Part shown: positions 1 to 10,390 of the stretch, piece by piece
How the letters are laid out: every line of letters begins with the position of its first letter
How positions within the stretch are numbered: position 1 is the first letter of the stretch
Assembly: GCF_047511655.1 (NCBI RefSeq)
Contig: NC_133391.1
Location: 120,226,384-120,290,383, forward strand
DNA: 64,000 bases
Source of the DNA: Castor canadensis
Taxonomy: Eukaryota; Chordata; Mammalia; Rodentia; Castoridae
Direction: 5' to 3'
Position numbers and translations under genes: made by a program
Notes under the pieces: generated by a model
Told to the model about the DNA's origin: nothing
Databases searched by the model: none
Seen by the model: only the letters and a program-made list of their open reading frames with translations

Positions 1-329
1 ACTGATCAAGTGAAAATTTGAGATTTTTTGAAAGGCAGCATGTCTTTATTAGAAGTTGGGTAGTGTCAGGGGAAAAATGAAGCTTCCGCAGTACAGCACA
101 GAACTACATGCATCCTGAGCGTGTGGTTTTTCCTCAGTGGGTCTCCTTGGAACCATAGACCCACCAATACCTTAAATCTACTCTGTGTATCAGTGAGGAA
201 AGATTTCCTTGCAGCATAGTTTTATTGAGCATTTGCCCATACTTGTGTATCTATAAGAAATTTGCCTACCAACTTGGTTATAATCAAGAATACAATCTTA
301 TTACTTTCCTTTGATAAATATATATTACA

Positions 330-590
330 TGATAAAGACTTTTTGTTTTGTTTTGAAACTAAGTCTTACTATGTAGCTCAGCCTGAAACTTGTGGGTCCT
401 CCTGCCTCAGCCTCCTGAGTGCTAGGATTACAGGGGCAAGTGCCATCATGCCTAACTTATGACAAAGACTTGCCAAAAAATTTTGTTATGGTTGAACTGG
501 CAGAGAGGCTCAAGTGGTAGAGCACCTGATTAGCTAAGTGTGAGGCCCTGAGTTCAAACTCCAGTGCAGCCAAAAGAAAAAGAGTTTAAA
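330..590. repeat. B1 SINE (-) and ID SINE (+)
   Basis: About 342-455 reads as an antisense B1 monomer, ending with the inverted 'cctcctgagtgctaggatta' core. About 495-590 is a sense tRNA-derived ID-type SINE with the A-box-like 'ggctcaagtggtagagc' and the B-box-like 'gagttcaaactcc', followed by an A-rich tail. Bases 1-330 show no feature I recognise. Confidence 0.75.
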
Positions 591-683
591 AATTTTTTTG
601 TTATTGTTCGAAGACTCATTTGACTTTTTACCACTTAAGGTAACTAATGAATGGATGCTTAATACAGAGTTAAAGATTTATTC

Positions 684-1027
684 TGTAGCAAGGAGAAGGG
701 CCAGAAAAGAAACAGACAGGCTGTGTTCCGATAATGAGGCAGGGGGAAGGGATGGCAAAGCAGAGAGATAAAGAATTGATACATGAAGAAGGTCACATAG
801 CACTGGGGAAATGAAATAGCCAGTAAAGTCACATGTAGCCATATGTGGGTTAAGCTTTCCTTTTTGCTTCTGTAACCCGCTTGCAAGGGTATATAAGGTG
901 AGACCTCTTTGTTTTCGGGGCTCAGACTTTGGACATGAAACTGCTGAGTCTGTGCTGGCACAATAAAACGTTGCTTCCTGCTAAACTGCCTCAGTGTCCT
1001 GTATCTCAGCTTGAGATTCCTGCAACA
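684..1027 (+). repeat. 5' LTR of the endogenous retrovirus
   Basis: 344 bp with TG...CA ends. It keeps a TATA-like box (gtatataagg, about 889-898) and an AATAAA at 962-967 shortly before the 'gttgcttcctgctaaactgc' block shared with the other LTR. This fits a U3-R-U5 layout in + orientation. Confidence 0.75.
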
Positions 1028-1803
1028 TCTCCCTTGTCACTGGGGTGCATCCCTGGACCTCCAGGAGATGATCCCACCAAGCAACAATGAACAGCTTGAC
1101 CCAGAGGAGAGACTCATCCTCCCGGCGAGTCAGGATGAAGGCCTCAGATACACAACAGAACCCGGAGAGGTGTAGGAACCAACAAGGGGATGGAAGCACC
1201 ACTCATCAGATTGGTAAGAACCTGAGTTCAAATTCAGGAGGCAGAAGGGGAGACTGATCACTTCCCAGAGACTACTAGTAACCTCCTTTTGGGGTGAAGC
1301 CGTGTCCTTCAGGTTCAGGGAGTGGGGCAGAAGTACTGTGCTATGTGAAAGTGTGTGAGACACCCCCAAGAGTTAGGGGGGTTGAGCTTTTCCAGGGAAA
1401 TAGCCACAACTGAGGTTAAGGGATGGATAATAAAAATGCAGTTCCAAAGAGGAGAACAGATGCATCATCCACCATAAAATACACTGGATAACCCTCTTGG
1501 TATAATTTTAAAGTTTTTCCTCTTTTTGAGAGTACACTCTAATTTTGTGTGTGTGTGTGTGTGAATTTGTTTAAAGCACTGGGCAAAATTTAATTTGCTC
1601 CTTGGATTCCAGCTCATCTTATGCGTGCTTAAGTTGACATTTTTCCCTGGCTTACTTAATTTATAAAACTTTGATGTGTGTGTGTGTATGTGTGTATGTG
1701 TAAGCATCTTCAAAATGGATCTTAAACTGCTGTTATAAGGGTAATGTGATATTCAAGGTAACAAAAAAAAAACAGGGTGTTTGTTTTAAAGTTCTCTGTC
1801 ATA

Positions 1804-2630
1804 CATCGATCTACCATTTGATCCAGCAATACCACTCTTGGGGATATACCCAAAAGACTGTTACTCCAGAGGCACCTGCACATCCATGTTTATTGCGGCA
1901 CTATTCACAATAGCCAAGTTATGGAAACAGCCAAGATGCCCCAGCACTGACGAATGGATTAAGAAAATGTGGTATCTATACACAATGGAATTTTATGCAG
2001 CCATGAAGAAGAACGAAATGTTATCATTCGCTGGTAAATGGATGGAATTGGAGAACATCATTCTGAGTGAGGTTAGCCTGGCCCAAAAGACCAAAAATCG
2101 TATGTTCTCCCTCATATGCGGACATTAGATCAAGGGCAAACACAACAAGGGGATTGGACTATGAGCACATGATAAAAGTGAGAGCACACAAGGGAGGGGT
2201 GAGGATAGGTAAGACACCTAAAAAACTAGCTAGCATTTGTTGCCCTTAACGCAGAGAAACTAAAGCAGATACCTTAAAGCAACTGAGGCCAATAGGAAAA
2301 GGGGACCAGGAACTAGAGAAAAGGTTAGATCAAAAAGAATTAACCTAGAAGGTAACACACACGCACAGGAAATCAATGTGAGTCAATGCCCTGTATAGCT
2401 ATCCTTATCTCAACCAGCAAAAACCCCTTGTTCCTTCCTATTATTGCTTATACTCTCTCTACAACAAAATTAGAAATAAGGGCAAAATAATTTCTGCTGG
2501 GTATTGAGGGGGGGGAGCGGGAGGGGGTGGAGTGGGTGGTAAGGGAGGGGGTGGGGGCAGGGGGGAGAAATGAACCAAGCCTTGTATGCACATATGAATA
2601 ATAAAAGAAAAATGAAAAAAAAAAAAGACA
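1804..2630 (+). mobile_element. 5'-truncated L1 3' end, with TSD
   Basis: This is the last part of L1 ORF2 (it reads through '[21 protein letters not shown]', ending near 2128), the G-rich 3' UTR (about 2505-2570) and an A-rich tail. A 17-bp perfect target-site duplication, TAAAGTTCTCTGTCATA, lies at 1787-1803 and 2631-2647. The insertion lies within the older retrovirus. The 66-96 aa reading frames here are L1 remnants. Confidence 0.93.
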
Positions 2631-2859
2631 TAAAGTTCTCTGTCATAAACTGCTTAAGCTTTTTACATATAAATATGTAAACAAATTGAGGATGGTTCTT
2701 ATTATAAGGTAAATTAAAAAATTATTACTCTGTCTACTGCTACTTTTAAGAAAATGTGTTTTCAAACTTATTTCAATCAGGTCTCACTAGGATACAGGCA
2801 TTCAGGGGTTAACACTCTGGCTTAAACCAGAGGAGAAAAAAGAAAAAGAGGGGGGCCAC

Positions 2860-4470
2860 AACCTGTGACTGGGGTTTTATGGATTTACTAAAACTGTTCT
2901 CCACCCCCAAACTGATTTTTAAAAATCTAAGGTTTTACTTCAAGAACAACGACTAAATTAACATGCATGTATAACCTCATAGAGCTGTGATGTTGTTGCT
3001 GGTTCCTTATACTAAATATTCATATTTTTCAAGTATATCAAGCCTCCTAAAACACAAAATTTAGATAAACACAGTAACAAAAACTTAATAGTATGAATAT
3101 ACCATTCTGTTAGTTGCTAAATTGTCCATAAAAATTTTATCCATGGCTCTTTTAAGTTTTTGTCTTTACAGTTCTGATCCTTCTGGGACATTTACAATCA
3201 TGTCTATAAAAAATGACTCTAATAAGTACTTACATGTCAGGTTACATATCAGGTTAGCTTTTTAGATGTCTGCTTTTGTTGGATTTTGTTATGTATTATC
3301 CTTTTCTAGAAGCCCACTGCCTAAGAGCCACTCCTTCTAAGTCTCTTTGTTGCTTAAATTTGGCCAAAAATGTCTAGTTGGTCCCACCTAATCTGCTCGT
3401 TCCCCCACGCAGTCCCCCAACATGGGACCAAAACCAAACAAACAAAATCCAGGAAAGAGCAAATCCTCACAATGAGGAAAGAAAACAGCCAATCAAGAAA
3501 GATCTTCAGCCTACGGCCATACCACCCTGAATGTGCCCACTCTCATTTGGTCTCAGAAGCTAAGCAGGGTCAGGCCTGGTTAGTGCTTGGGTGGAAGACA
3601 GATCTTCAGAAGAGACTGCTCAGAAACAAACAGTTTGGAAACAAGGGGGGCATGCCATCCAAGTTCAAATGGAGTCACTCAGGCTAGACCTCTCAGAAAT
3701 AACCAAGGCCAAGAGGATTGAGGAAGTGGTTCTTATACACGTGTGGCCATTTGGCACTAAAGCCCTTCCAGACACAAACTCATATTTTTAAACAGGGTCT
3801 TCTACTTAGAGACAAAATGACTATTTTTACTGGCTCTAAACATGTCCTTTCATACTTTAAAGATGGTAGTTTTAACTTTTTTAAACAATGAGTTTTCTTA
3901 GATATATAAACTCATAATATATTGTTGCCATGATAATTCTACTCAGTCAAAAAAAAAGATACTATCTGAGTAAAAAAATTAAATGTCCAACCATTAAAAC
4001 CCCATTAGAGGGATCTTTTTGTTGATGTCTATCCCCACTACAGTTAAAATAACAAAAATTGCTCCTAGATCCACCACAGCTGAGTAAAGACAGCCTCTCC
4101 CAAGTGGGAGTATGTCTGTGACTCAGCCTTACTATCCAAGATCACCCTCCAGAGCATCTGTGCCCTTTCTTGACAGGATTCAGCTTTCAAGGAGACAAAA
4201 GGGGACCACAAACAACAGGACAACAGCCCTGCTCTAGTCACTCCGAAAACTGAGTAGTCTACACACAGAAAAAGCTCAAACATGGGACTCACTCCTGCTC
4301 TCCTCTACACACTTGGACTCTTACCTTCTGGATTGGCTCTTTCAAGGTTTTTCCCATGTACTAAATGTTATAAGAGAGCCATTGTTGGGACCTCTGCACA
4401 GCTATACTTTGTATCATGCACCTGCCAACAGGTCAGATGTTAAATTGGCTCACACACTCCTAGGTTAATG
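2860..4470. other. Retroviral interior, mostly unrecognisable
   Basis: Apart from the 5S-derived fragment at 3510-3599, this stretch between the L1 insertion and the Env-like tail holds no reading frame or RNA gene that I recognise. The 105-aa frame from 3370 crosses the 5S fragment and is not a credible gene. Confidence 0.5.
3510..3599 (+). pseudogene. 5S rRNA pseudogene, 3'-truncated and tailless
   Basis: The sequence starts with 'cctacggccataccaccctg' and runs through 'agaagctaagcagggt' and 'gcctggttagtgcttgg'. These are the first roughly 90 nt of 5S rRNA, including the internal promoter region, with several substitutions. It stops before the 3' end and has no A tail. Identical 10-bp repeats, AGATCTTCAG, abut it at 3500-3509 and 3600-3609, which marks it as a retroposed copy and not a 5S gene. 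Confidence 0.85.
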
Positions 4471-4746
4471 AGGTCACTGGTTAAGTGATACTAAAAGTCC
4501 CAGAGTAAAGAAAACAATGTAGACTACATTTGTCATGAAAAGTGGGGCAATGGGTCTTATCTTGGGAGCATATTTAATGTTACCCTGCCTGGTCCCCCTG
4601 GTATTGTGGTCTATCAGGACCATCATGGAAGCCACTATAAAAGGGAAAACAGCCATGCATGTAATGATGCTATGGAAATACAAACCCCTAGATCAAGATG
4701 ATGTTCTTTGACCCTAGGTGGATCTGAGCATCAAAGCGGGGAATGA

Positions 4747-5098
4747 TGTAGCAGGGAAGAGGACCAGAAAAGAAACAGACAGGCTGTGTTCTGATGATAA
4801 GGCAGGGAGAAGGGATGGCAAAGCAGAGAGATAAAACTTAAAAGAATTGAAATGTGAAGAAGGTCACATAGCACTGGAGAAATGAAATAGCCAATAAAGT
4901 CACATACAGTCATATGTGGATTAAGCTTTGCTTTTTGCTTCTGTAGCCTGCTTGCAGGGGTATAGAAGGTGAGATCTCTTTGTTCTCTGGGCTCAGCCTT
5001 TGGACACAAGTGTGCTGGGACTGTGTCAGCACAACAAAATGTTGCTTCCTGCTAAACTGCCTCAGGGTCCTGTATCTCAGCTTGAGATTCCTGCAACA
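4747..5098 (+). repeat. 3' LTR of the endogenous retrovirus
   Basis: 352 bp, matching 684-1027 throughout with scattered substitutions and a few small indels. Its TATA-like box has decayed to gtatagaagg and its AATAAA to AACAAA, so its signals are weaker than those of the 5' copy. Confidence 0.75.
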
Positions 5099-5261
5099 AT
5101 TTTAATATGTTTCAAGACATAGAGCCACACCAAACCTCTGATTTCATGTTATATTGGATTTTTGGTTATAAGCAACAGAATAAGATTAGCTGTTTTATTG
5201 TTTAATTAACTTATTAATAGACAATTATTTGAAAGGACAAGAGACCTCAGAGTCAAGGAGG

Positions 5262-5403
5262 GCTAGGGAATGTAGCTTAATGGTAGAGTGATTGCATATA
5301 TATATATACATATACATATACGTATATGTATATGTATATATATATATACATATACATATACGTATATATATACATATATATGTGTATATATATACATATA
5401 TAC

Positions 5404-5437
<34 letters not shown>
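5262..5437 (+). repeat. ID SINE remnant running into a TA-rich microsatellite
   Basis: A short ID-type head ('gtagcttaatggtagagtg', about 5272-5291) passes directly into about 140 bp of TATATA/TACATA/TACGTA repeats. The alternating purine-pyrimidine tract is largely self-complementary. Reading frames on both strands here are low-complexity artefacts. Confidence 0.85.
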
Positions 5438-5440
<3 letters not shown>

Positions 5441-5678
5441 AAATACAGTGATCATATCATTTTGGGCTCACCATTCAGCCCACTACAAGACAATTTTTAA
5501 ACAAAAAGAGAAAAACTTAGATGTGCCAGGGCACTTTTGCTCATTACATATAGATTTGATCTTAGTTAGAGGCATACAATGATTTATGCAACCTTTTGTT
5601 TACTCAGAGACAATGAAGATGTTTGCAACTTTTGCCACTACAAACAATTCTGTAATACATAGTGTCTGACTTATTTTT

Positions 5679-6361
5679 TTTGTCTTTTTTAAAAATTTTT
5701 TTATTATTCATATGTGCATTCAATGCTTGGGTCATTTCTCCTCCCTCCCCCAACCCCCTCCCTTACCACCCACCCCGCCCCTTCCCTCTCTCCCCCCACC
5801 CCCTCAATACCCGGCAGAAACTGTTTTGCCCATATCTCTAATTTTGTTGAGGAGAGAGTATAAGCAATAGTAGGAAGGAACAAGGGTTTTTGCTAGTTGA
5901 GATAAGGATAGCTCTACAGGGAGTTGACTCACGTTCATTTCCTGTGCATGTGTGTTACCTTCTAGGTTAATTCTTCTTGAACTAACCTTTTCTCTAGTTC
6001 CTGGTCCCCTTTTTCTATTGGCCTCAGTTGCTTTTAAGGTGTCTGCTTTAGTTTCTCTGCGTTGAGGGCAACCAATGTTATCTAGTTTTTTAGGTGTCTT
6101 ACCTATCCTCATATCTCCCTTGTGTGCTCTAGTTTTCATCTTGTGATCAAAGTCCAATCCCCTTGTTGTGTTTGCCCTTGATCTAATGTCCGAATGTGAG
6201 GGAGAACATATGATTTTTGGTCTTTTGGGCCAGGCTAACCTCACTCAGAATGATGTTCTCCAATTCCATCCATTTACCAGCGAATGATAACATTTCGTTC
6301 TTCTTCATGGCTGCATAAAATTCCATTGTGTATAGATACCACATTTTCTTGATCCATTCAT
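5679..6361 (-). mobile_element. Antisense L1 3' end, with TSD
   Basis: An inverted copy of the same L1 tail. From the right it has the end of ORF2, then the 3' UTR whose G-rich block appears as the C-rich run at about 5740-5812, then the inverted A tail at the left. Near-identical 15-bp repeats (5664-5678 and 6362-6376, one mismatch) form the target-site duplication. The 146-aa - strand frame is L1 3'-end sequence. Confidence 0.9.
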
Positions 6362-6392
6362 GTCAGACTTATTTTTATAAGAATGGATTTTA

Positions 6393-7395
6393 AGGGCTGG
6401 GATGTAGCTCAGTGATAGAGCACTTGCCCTGGGTTCAATCCCAGCACCAAAAAAGAAAAGATAAAAACAACAAAAAAAACGAGTTCCCCCCAAAGAATGG
6501 ATTTTAAAGGCATGAGGCCCTGAGTTCATCCCCAGCACCACAAAAAAAAAAAAAAAAAAAAAAGAATGGACTTAAAAATTTTTTATTTTAAGTTCTTGGA
6601 GGTATACTTTAATTTTTAAAAGAATTAGGGTTTTGTTATGCTCCATAGCAGCAAGAACAGATGCTTAAAGGTAGTGGGATTCCTGTTCTGTTTTGTTTGT
6701 TTTATTTCATCTTAGTACTGTACTTGAAACCAGGGCCTTGGGCTTAAGCACACTACCACTCGCACTACACCCTAGCCTTTTACTTTTGAAACAGGATATG
6801 GCAAACCTTTGCTTATGCTGGCTTCCTGCCTCTGCTTCTGGAGTAGCTGATATTATAGGCATGAACTATCACACTTGCCTGTGGGCTTCCCGTTTTAATC
6901 TTTACTTTTCATCTACTGAGTATCCCTTCTTTTGTCCATACTCTTGCAAATATCACATTATTTATCTCGAATACTTTTTGCCAATCTGAGTGGAAAACGG
7001 TGTCTTTGTTTTTAATTTGCTATGACTTTTCTTTTTTGGCAGTACTGGGGTTTGAACGTACAGCTTCATACTTGCTAGGCAGGCTCTCAACTATTTGAGC
7101 CACACCTTCAGCCCATTTTGATTTGATTTTTTTTTGGAGATGGGGTCTGGTGAACTGCTTGCCAGGCTGGACTCAAACTTTGATCCTAACCAATCTCAAG
7201 CTCTCAAGTAGCTAGGATTATAGGCGTGAGCCACTAGTACCTGTCATAATTTTAAATTTCTTTACTTCAGAGGTTGAGCCATTAAGATTTATTTATTTAT
7301 TTTCAGTGTCTCACCATGTAGTGCAGGATTGTCTCCCACCTCAGCCTTCCTAAGTGCTGGGATTACAGGTGTGTACCATCATACCTGGCTTAGAT
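6393..7395. repeat. SINE cluster
   Basis: ID elements in + orientation lie at about 6393-6475 and 6505-6563 (the second with an A tail of more than 20). Antisense B1-ID dimers lie at about 6700-6880 and 7035-7245, and an antisense B1 monomer at about 7290-7395. The ID parts carry inverted 'gaactcagggcc'-type B boxes. No gene is visible here. Confidence 0.75.
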
Positions 7396-7624
7396 TTTCT
7401 TTTCTGTGGACTGTCCAGGTTTTTTTTTTTTTTAATTGTATTTAATTTTCACATATAGGTATTACTGTTGCCCATTTTTGCAAAGGAATTGAAATTTTTT
7501 AGTTAAGTAATTTCCTCTAGATCATCCAGTAAGTGGTAGGTTCAGGATATGAACTCATGATGAGTGCAGAGTTAGGTGTATTTTCTTATTTATTGGCCAT
7601 TTTGTTTTATCTACAGCTGGTTCA

Positions 7625-7830
7625 TGCCTTTGGTCATGCATGCTTGTATTCCAAGCTACGGAAGCTGAAGGTAGGAGAATTGCAGGTACCACAGGAGGCC
7701 CTATCTGAAAAAAAAAAAGAAAGCAAAAGATTCAAAGTATGAATCAAGTGGTGATAGAGTACTTGTCTAGCACAGAGAGGCCTTGAATTCCAACCTCAGT
7801 GATAAGGGAGATTTGGGTGACACCAGAAAG
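7625..7830 (+). repeat. B1-ID dimer SINE (+)
   Basis: A B1-like half ('tgtattccaagctacggaag') is followed by an A-rich linker and an ID-like half ('tggtgatagagtacttgtct'). It is diverged. Confidence 0.6.
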
Positions 7831-7897
7831 ACTCCACTTAACCTTGCTGGTTTAGGTGTTTAGTGAGAGGGAGGAACAGCATTCCAGGTTGTTGTCT

Positions 7898-8400
7898 CAC
7901 AAAGTCAAAGAATGAACTTCACCGACAACGAAGGGTGAGCATAGAGGTAGGAAATTTTATTAAGCAAAAGAATGAAAGGACCACTGTGGGAGTGGTCCTG
8001 AGTGAGTTGCCAGCAATTCTGTGGTATTTAGGGGTTTTTCTTCACCAGAGTAAGGTGTTACCCAATTTCATATGCTAACTAGGTATTGAACTAATGTTAT
8101 TGGTTCCTTTTATAGTCATGCCCTGAGTGAACAATAGGGTTTGGAAGAGGTTAGTTCTCAGATGCCCAGCATCACCCTACAACTGCTTCTCCTCCTGCCC
8201 CCTGCCTCCTCTTCTATGTAAGTCAGCCTTAGGTCATCTTGTTTTGCTGCCCAGTTCTGGAATATTTGCTTTATGGTGAGACAGGAGTGAAAAGCATTGT
8301 GTGACTGTCTTCCTTTGTTTTATTGTGTTGATGCTCAGTTAGTTATTGGACCTTTCCCCCACCTGCTTATCATGTTTCTGACTCCTAATCTCTCACCAGT
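7898..8400 (-). mobile_element. Probable antisense LTR remnant
   Basis: On the - strand the left part reads as an AATAAA (7956-7961 on +) followed about 60 nt later by an end in ...TGAGACA, as an LTR R-U5 region would. The far end is uncertain. No internal retroviral sequence is attached. Confidence 0.35.
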
Positions 8401-8589
8401 ACCAGAAAAAAAATTACTAGAAAAGATTTGGAAGTATAGATACTAACCTAATGTTAAAGTTGAGCAGAGTCTGAAGGCATGAATTCTATTTGGATTCCAG
8501 GGAGCTGTGTAAGGCACTAAGCTTAAGCCTTAGTGCTATAGGATGGGTGGTCTAAGGAGATTCCAGACATAAGATTTCAGGTACTTCTG

Positions 8590-9020
8590 TCCCACAAAAG
8601 AATTCAGGCAGGACACAAAACTGTAATGAAAGTGCTAGTAAAGTTTATTGAAAGTGAGGGGAAGGCACCATCAGAGAAAGCGCTGGGTTCCAGCCAGTTG
8701 GCATAGAAGTGCAGAGCTTTCATTTACAGGAAAATTCTGGGTGGTCAAGGCAGGATGGACTAGGCTGACTGACAGGTTTGACAAGGTCTTGTCATGCAAC
8801 ACTGCGGCACTATGGGCATGCATTTACACTCACTTTCTGATATTTTAATGACATGTATGAAGTGTGGTCAACATTCATGTTTTAAGTAGAGGGCTTTACC
8901 TGAGAGGTAATCAAGGGCGGAATCCCCCAAGGCTTCCTGTATTTGGGGAAATTTACAACTGCAAAGGAAAAGGACTAAGATTTTACAACTGAAATTTACA
9001 ACTGTAAAGCATGGCATGGT
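8590..9020 (-). mobile_element. Probable antisense solo LTR
   Basis: On the - strand this has an AATAAA (8644-8649 on +) followed by a short stretch ending 'attcttttgtgggaca', typical of the R-U5 end of a rodent LTR. The left limit (about 8590) is clearer than the right one. The family is not assigned. Confidence 0.4.
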
Positions 9021-9144
9021 GCTGAGGCCAAGCGGGGTTTAACATGAAATGCACTGAGAAAAAGTCTCATGGCGCTAGAGTTCCATGCAATTTTCCTTTT
9101 CCTATCAGTAGCCTGCCTCTCTGGCGCCTCGGTTTCCTTTGTGT

Positions 9145-9275
9145 GTGGATGTGGGTGTGGGTGTGTGACGGGGTGTCCCTATGTAGCAAGGGCTGGCCCG
9201 GAACTCTTGATCCTCCTGCCTCAATCACCTGGGTGCCGGGATCACAGATGTGTATCACCACACCCACCCTTTCGC
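9145..9275 (-). repeat. B1 SINE (-)
   Basis: Antisense B1 monomer ('ctggcccggaactcttgatc', 'gggatcacagatgtgtatca') that includes a GT-rich stretch at its left. Confidence 0.7.
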
Positions 9276-9589
9276 ATTTTTAAAATAGGAATGATGGTCC
9301 CTAATTCATGGGTTATTGTAAGAACTAAATTTTTAAAAATACATTAAACTCTTTACGGAACTTTTAAAAATGGTGAGTATATTACTGGCCAACTCTAGAA
9401 TAATGGCTATTGTATTATTTTTATTCCTATATCTTTTAACCCTTAATTTCTAAATTACCTGCAATTAGCATTTTCTAAAAAATGCATTGCTAAAAAAACT
9501 AATGAAATTGCTTTACGAAAGTACAACAAAGCGAAATCAAACGATCAACAGAAAACTAGAAAAAGAAAAAAATCAAAGTCACCAAGTTG

Positions 9590-9759
9590 AGCCTACGGCA
9601 ACCATCGACAGAAAGCGTGCGGGATACTCAGGCCGCCTTTGCGGCCACCGTACCCTTCCGGACCCAGCAGCCCCCGGGCAGCGGAAGTCGTCATTCGGGA
9701 GGCGGAAGTCGTCACTCCGGCGACGGAGCCCACGCCGTGCATCCCGCAGCAGGCTCGTC
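9590..9759 (+). promoter_or_regulatory. SMN1: SMN promoter and 5' UTR, CpG island
   Basis: A GC- and CpG-rich block begins near 9590 and continues through exon 1 into intron 1 (to about 10040), in sharp contrast to the AT-rich sequence before it. There is no TATA box near the start codon. A perfectly repeated motif, GCGGAAGTCGTCA, occurs at 9681-9693 and 9702-9714. It contains an ETS core (GGAAG) joined to a CRE half-site (CGTCA). The transcription start cannot be fixed from sequence alone, so the promoter/5' UTR boundary inside this block is unknown. Confidence 0.75.
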
Positions 9760-9840
9760 ATGGCGATGGGTAGCGGCGGCGGCGGCGGCGGTGGCTCGGA
9801 GCCAGAAGAGTCAGTGCTGTTCCGTCGCGGCACTGGCCAG
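9760..9840 (+). CDS. SMN1: SMN exon 1 (coding part), residues 1-27
   Basis: The frame opens MAM and ends SVLFRRGTGQ, directly before a GTGAGG donor at 9841. This is the SMN N-terminus, and 81 bp is the same coding length as human exon 1. A run of seven glycines replaces the SGGSGGG-type stretch of human. The whole gene (9760-24652) has eight coding exons of 81, 72, 120, 207, 153, 102, 111 and 51 bp. All junctions fall between codons, and they give 297 residues against 294 in human. SMN oligomerises with Gemin proteins in the cytoplasm and in nuclear gems and assembles Sm rings on spliceosomal snRNAs. Overlapping 85-187 aa frames on both strands are by-products of the GC-rich block. Confidence 0.97.
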
Positions 9841-10260
9841 GTGAGGCCGCGGTACGCGCAGCGGCTCGCTGTGGGGCTGCGGACGTTGTGTCTATCTTGT
9901 CGCTGCATCTTGTCCCCATCCGCTCTCCCTGAGTCCCGGCCGCAAGCTCCTTCTGCTGCCTTTTGGGTCTCCGTGGCTGTGAGCTCCGGCCATTGGTCAG
10001 ATGACGTGTACACGCTTCTTTGCCTGTGGGGGATGTGCGGACCCGGGTAGGGTGAGACAGGAGACCAGCTAGGAGGCTATTGAAGCCATCCGTACTTAGG
10101 TGAAGGTGTTAGCCGTAGATCTAAAGTGTTGGGGTTCTGGATGTACTTTGTAGTTAGGGATATGGGATGTTGCAGACCGATTCAGAAACCTCGCAAAGGC
10201 TTTAGAAAAGTCGAGGAGAACTCTAAGGTTGTCCTGAACCGTTGAAAATAATAAGCTTTC

Positions 10261-10390
10261 TCCCTCCTTTCCTCTCTTCTCTCTCTCCTCCCCTTCCTTC
10301 CTTCCCTCCTTCCCTCCCTTCCTCTCTCTTCTTCCTTTCCTCCCTCCTTCCCTCCCTCCCTTCTTCCTTCCTTCCCTCCTTCCCTCCCTA
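10261..10390 (+). repeat. CT-rich (CCTT/CCTCC) simple repeat
   Basis: A polypyrimidine tract of CCTT and CCTC units early in SMN intron 1. The glycine/lysine/arginine/glutamate-rich - strand frames here are translations of the repeat, not genes. Confidence 0.9.

Larger units (their letters stand above)
684..5098 (+). mobile_element. Decayed endogenous retrovirus with two LTRs
   Basis: Two clearly related direct repeats (684-1027 and 4747-5098) bracket about 3.7 kb. Both begin TGTAGCA and end TGCAACA, as LTRs do. A purine-rich tract (about 4733-4746) sits directly before the second LTR, where a polypurine tract belongs. The interior is badly broken. About 4480-4710 in the + sense reads as a hydrophobic stretch with a basic tail, like the end of a retroviral Env transmembrane subunit. 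No gag or pol reading frame is recognisable, so most of the coding region is deleted or eroded. An L1 tail (1804-2630) and a 5S fragment (3510-3599) were inserted later. I could not find a convincing primer-binding site or a flanking duplication. It is non-functional as read. Confidence 0.7.

Noticed and set aside
495-590. tRNA genes (this and many similar 'ggctcaagtggtagagc' sequences)
   Set aside because: They are ID-type SINEs with A tails. The tRNA fold is eroded and the copies are numerous.
1838-2249. Conserved-looking 60-96 aa frames (also at 5804-6244 and 41860-42042)
   Set aside because: These are repeated copies of the L1 ORF2 end and 3' UTR, not host genes.
3500-3610. A functional 5S rRNA gene
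   Set aside because: It lacks the 3' quarter and a T-run terminator and is bracketed by a short duplication.
5225-5500. Ile/Tyr-rich frames on both strands
   Set aside because: They are translations of a TA-rich microsatellite.
1-9500. SERF1, the gene upstream of SMN1 in human
   Set aside because: I found no frame or exon resembling it. It may lie further left or on another scaffold.
9487-10050. 187-aa + frame and 144-aa - frame across SMN exon 1
   Set aside because: Both arise from the GC-rich CpG island and overlap the true SMN exon in other frames. Neither has a recognisable domain.
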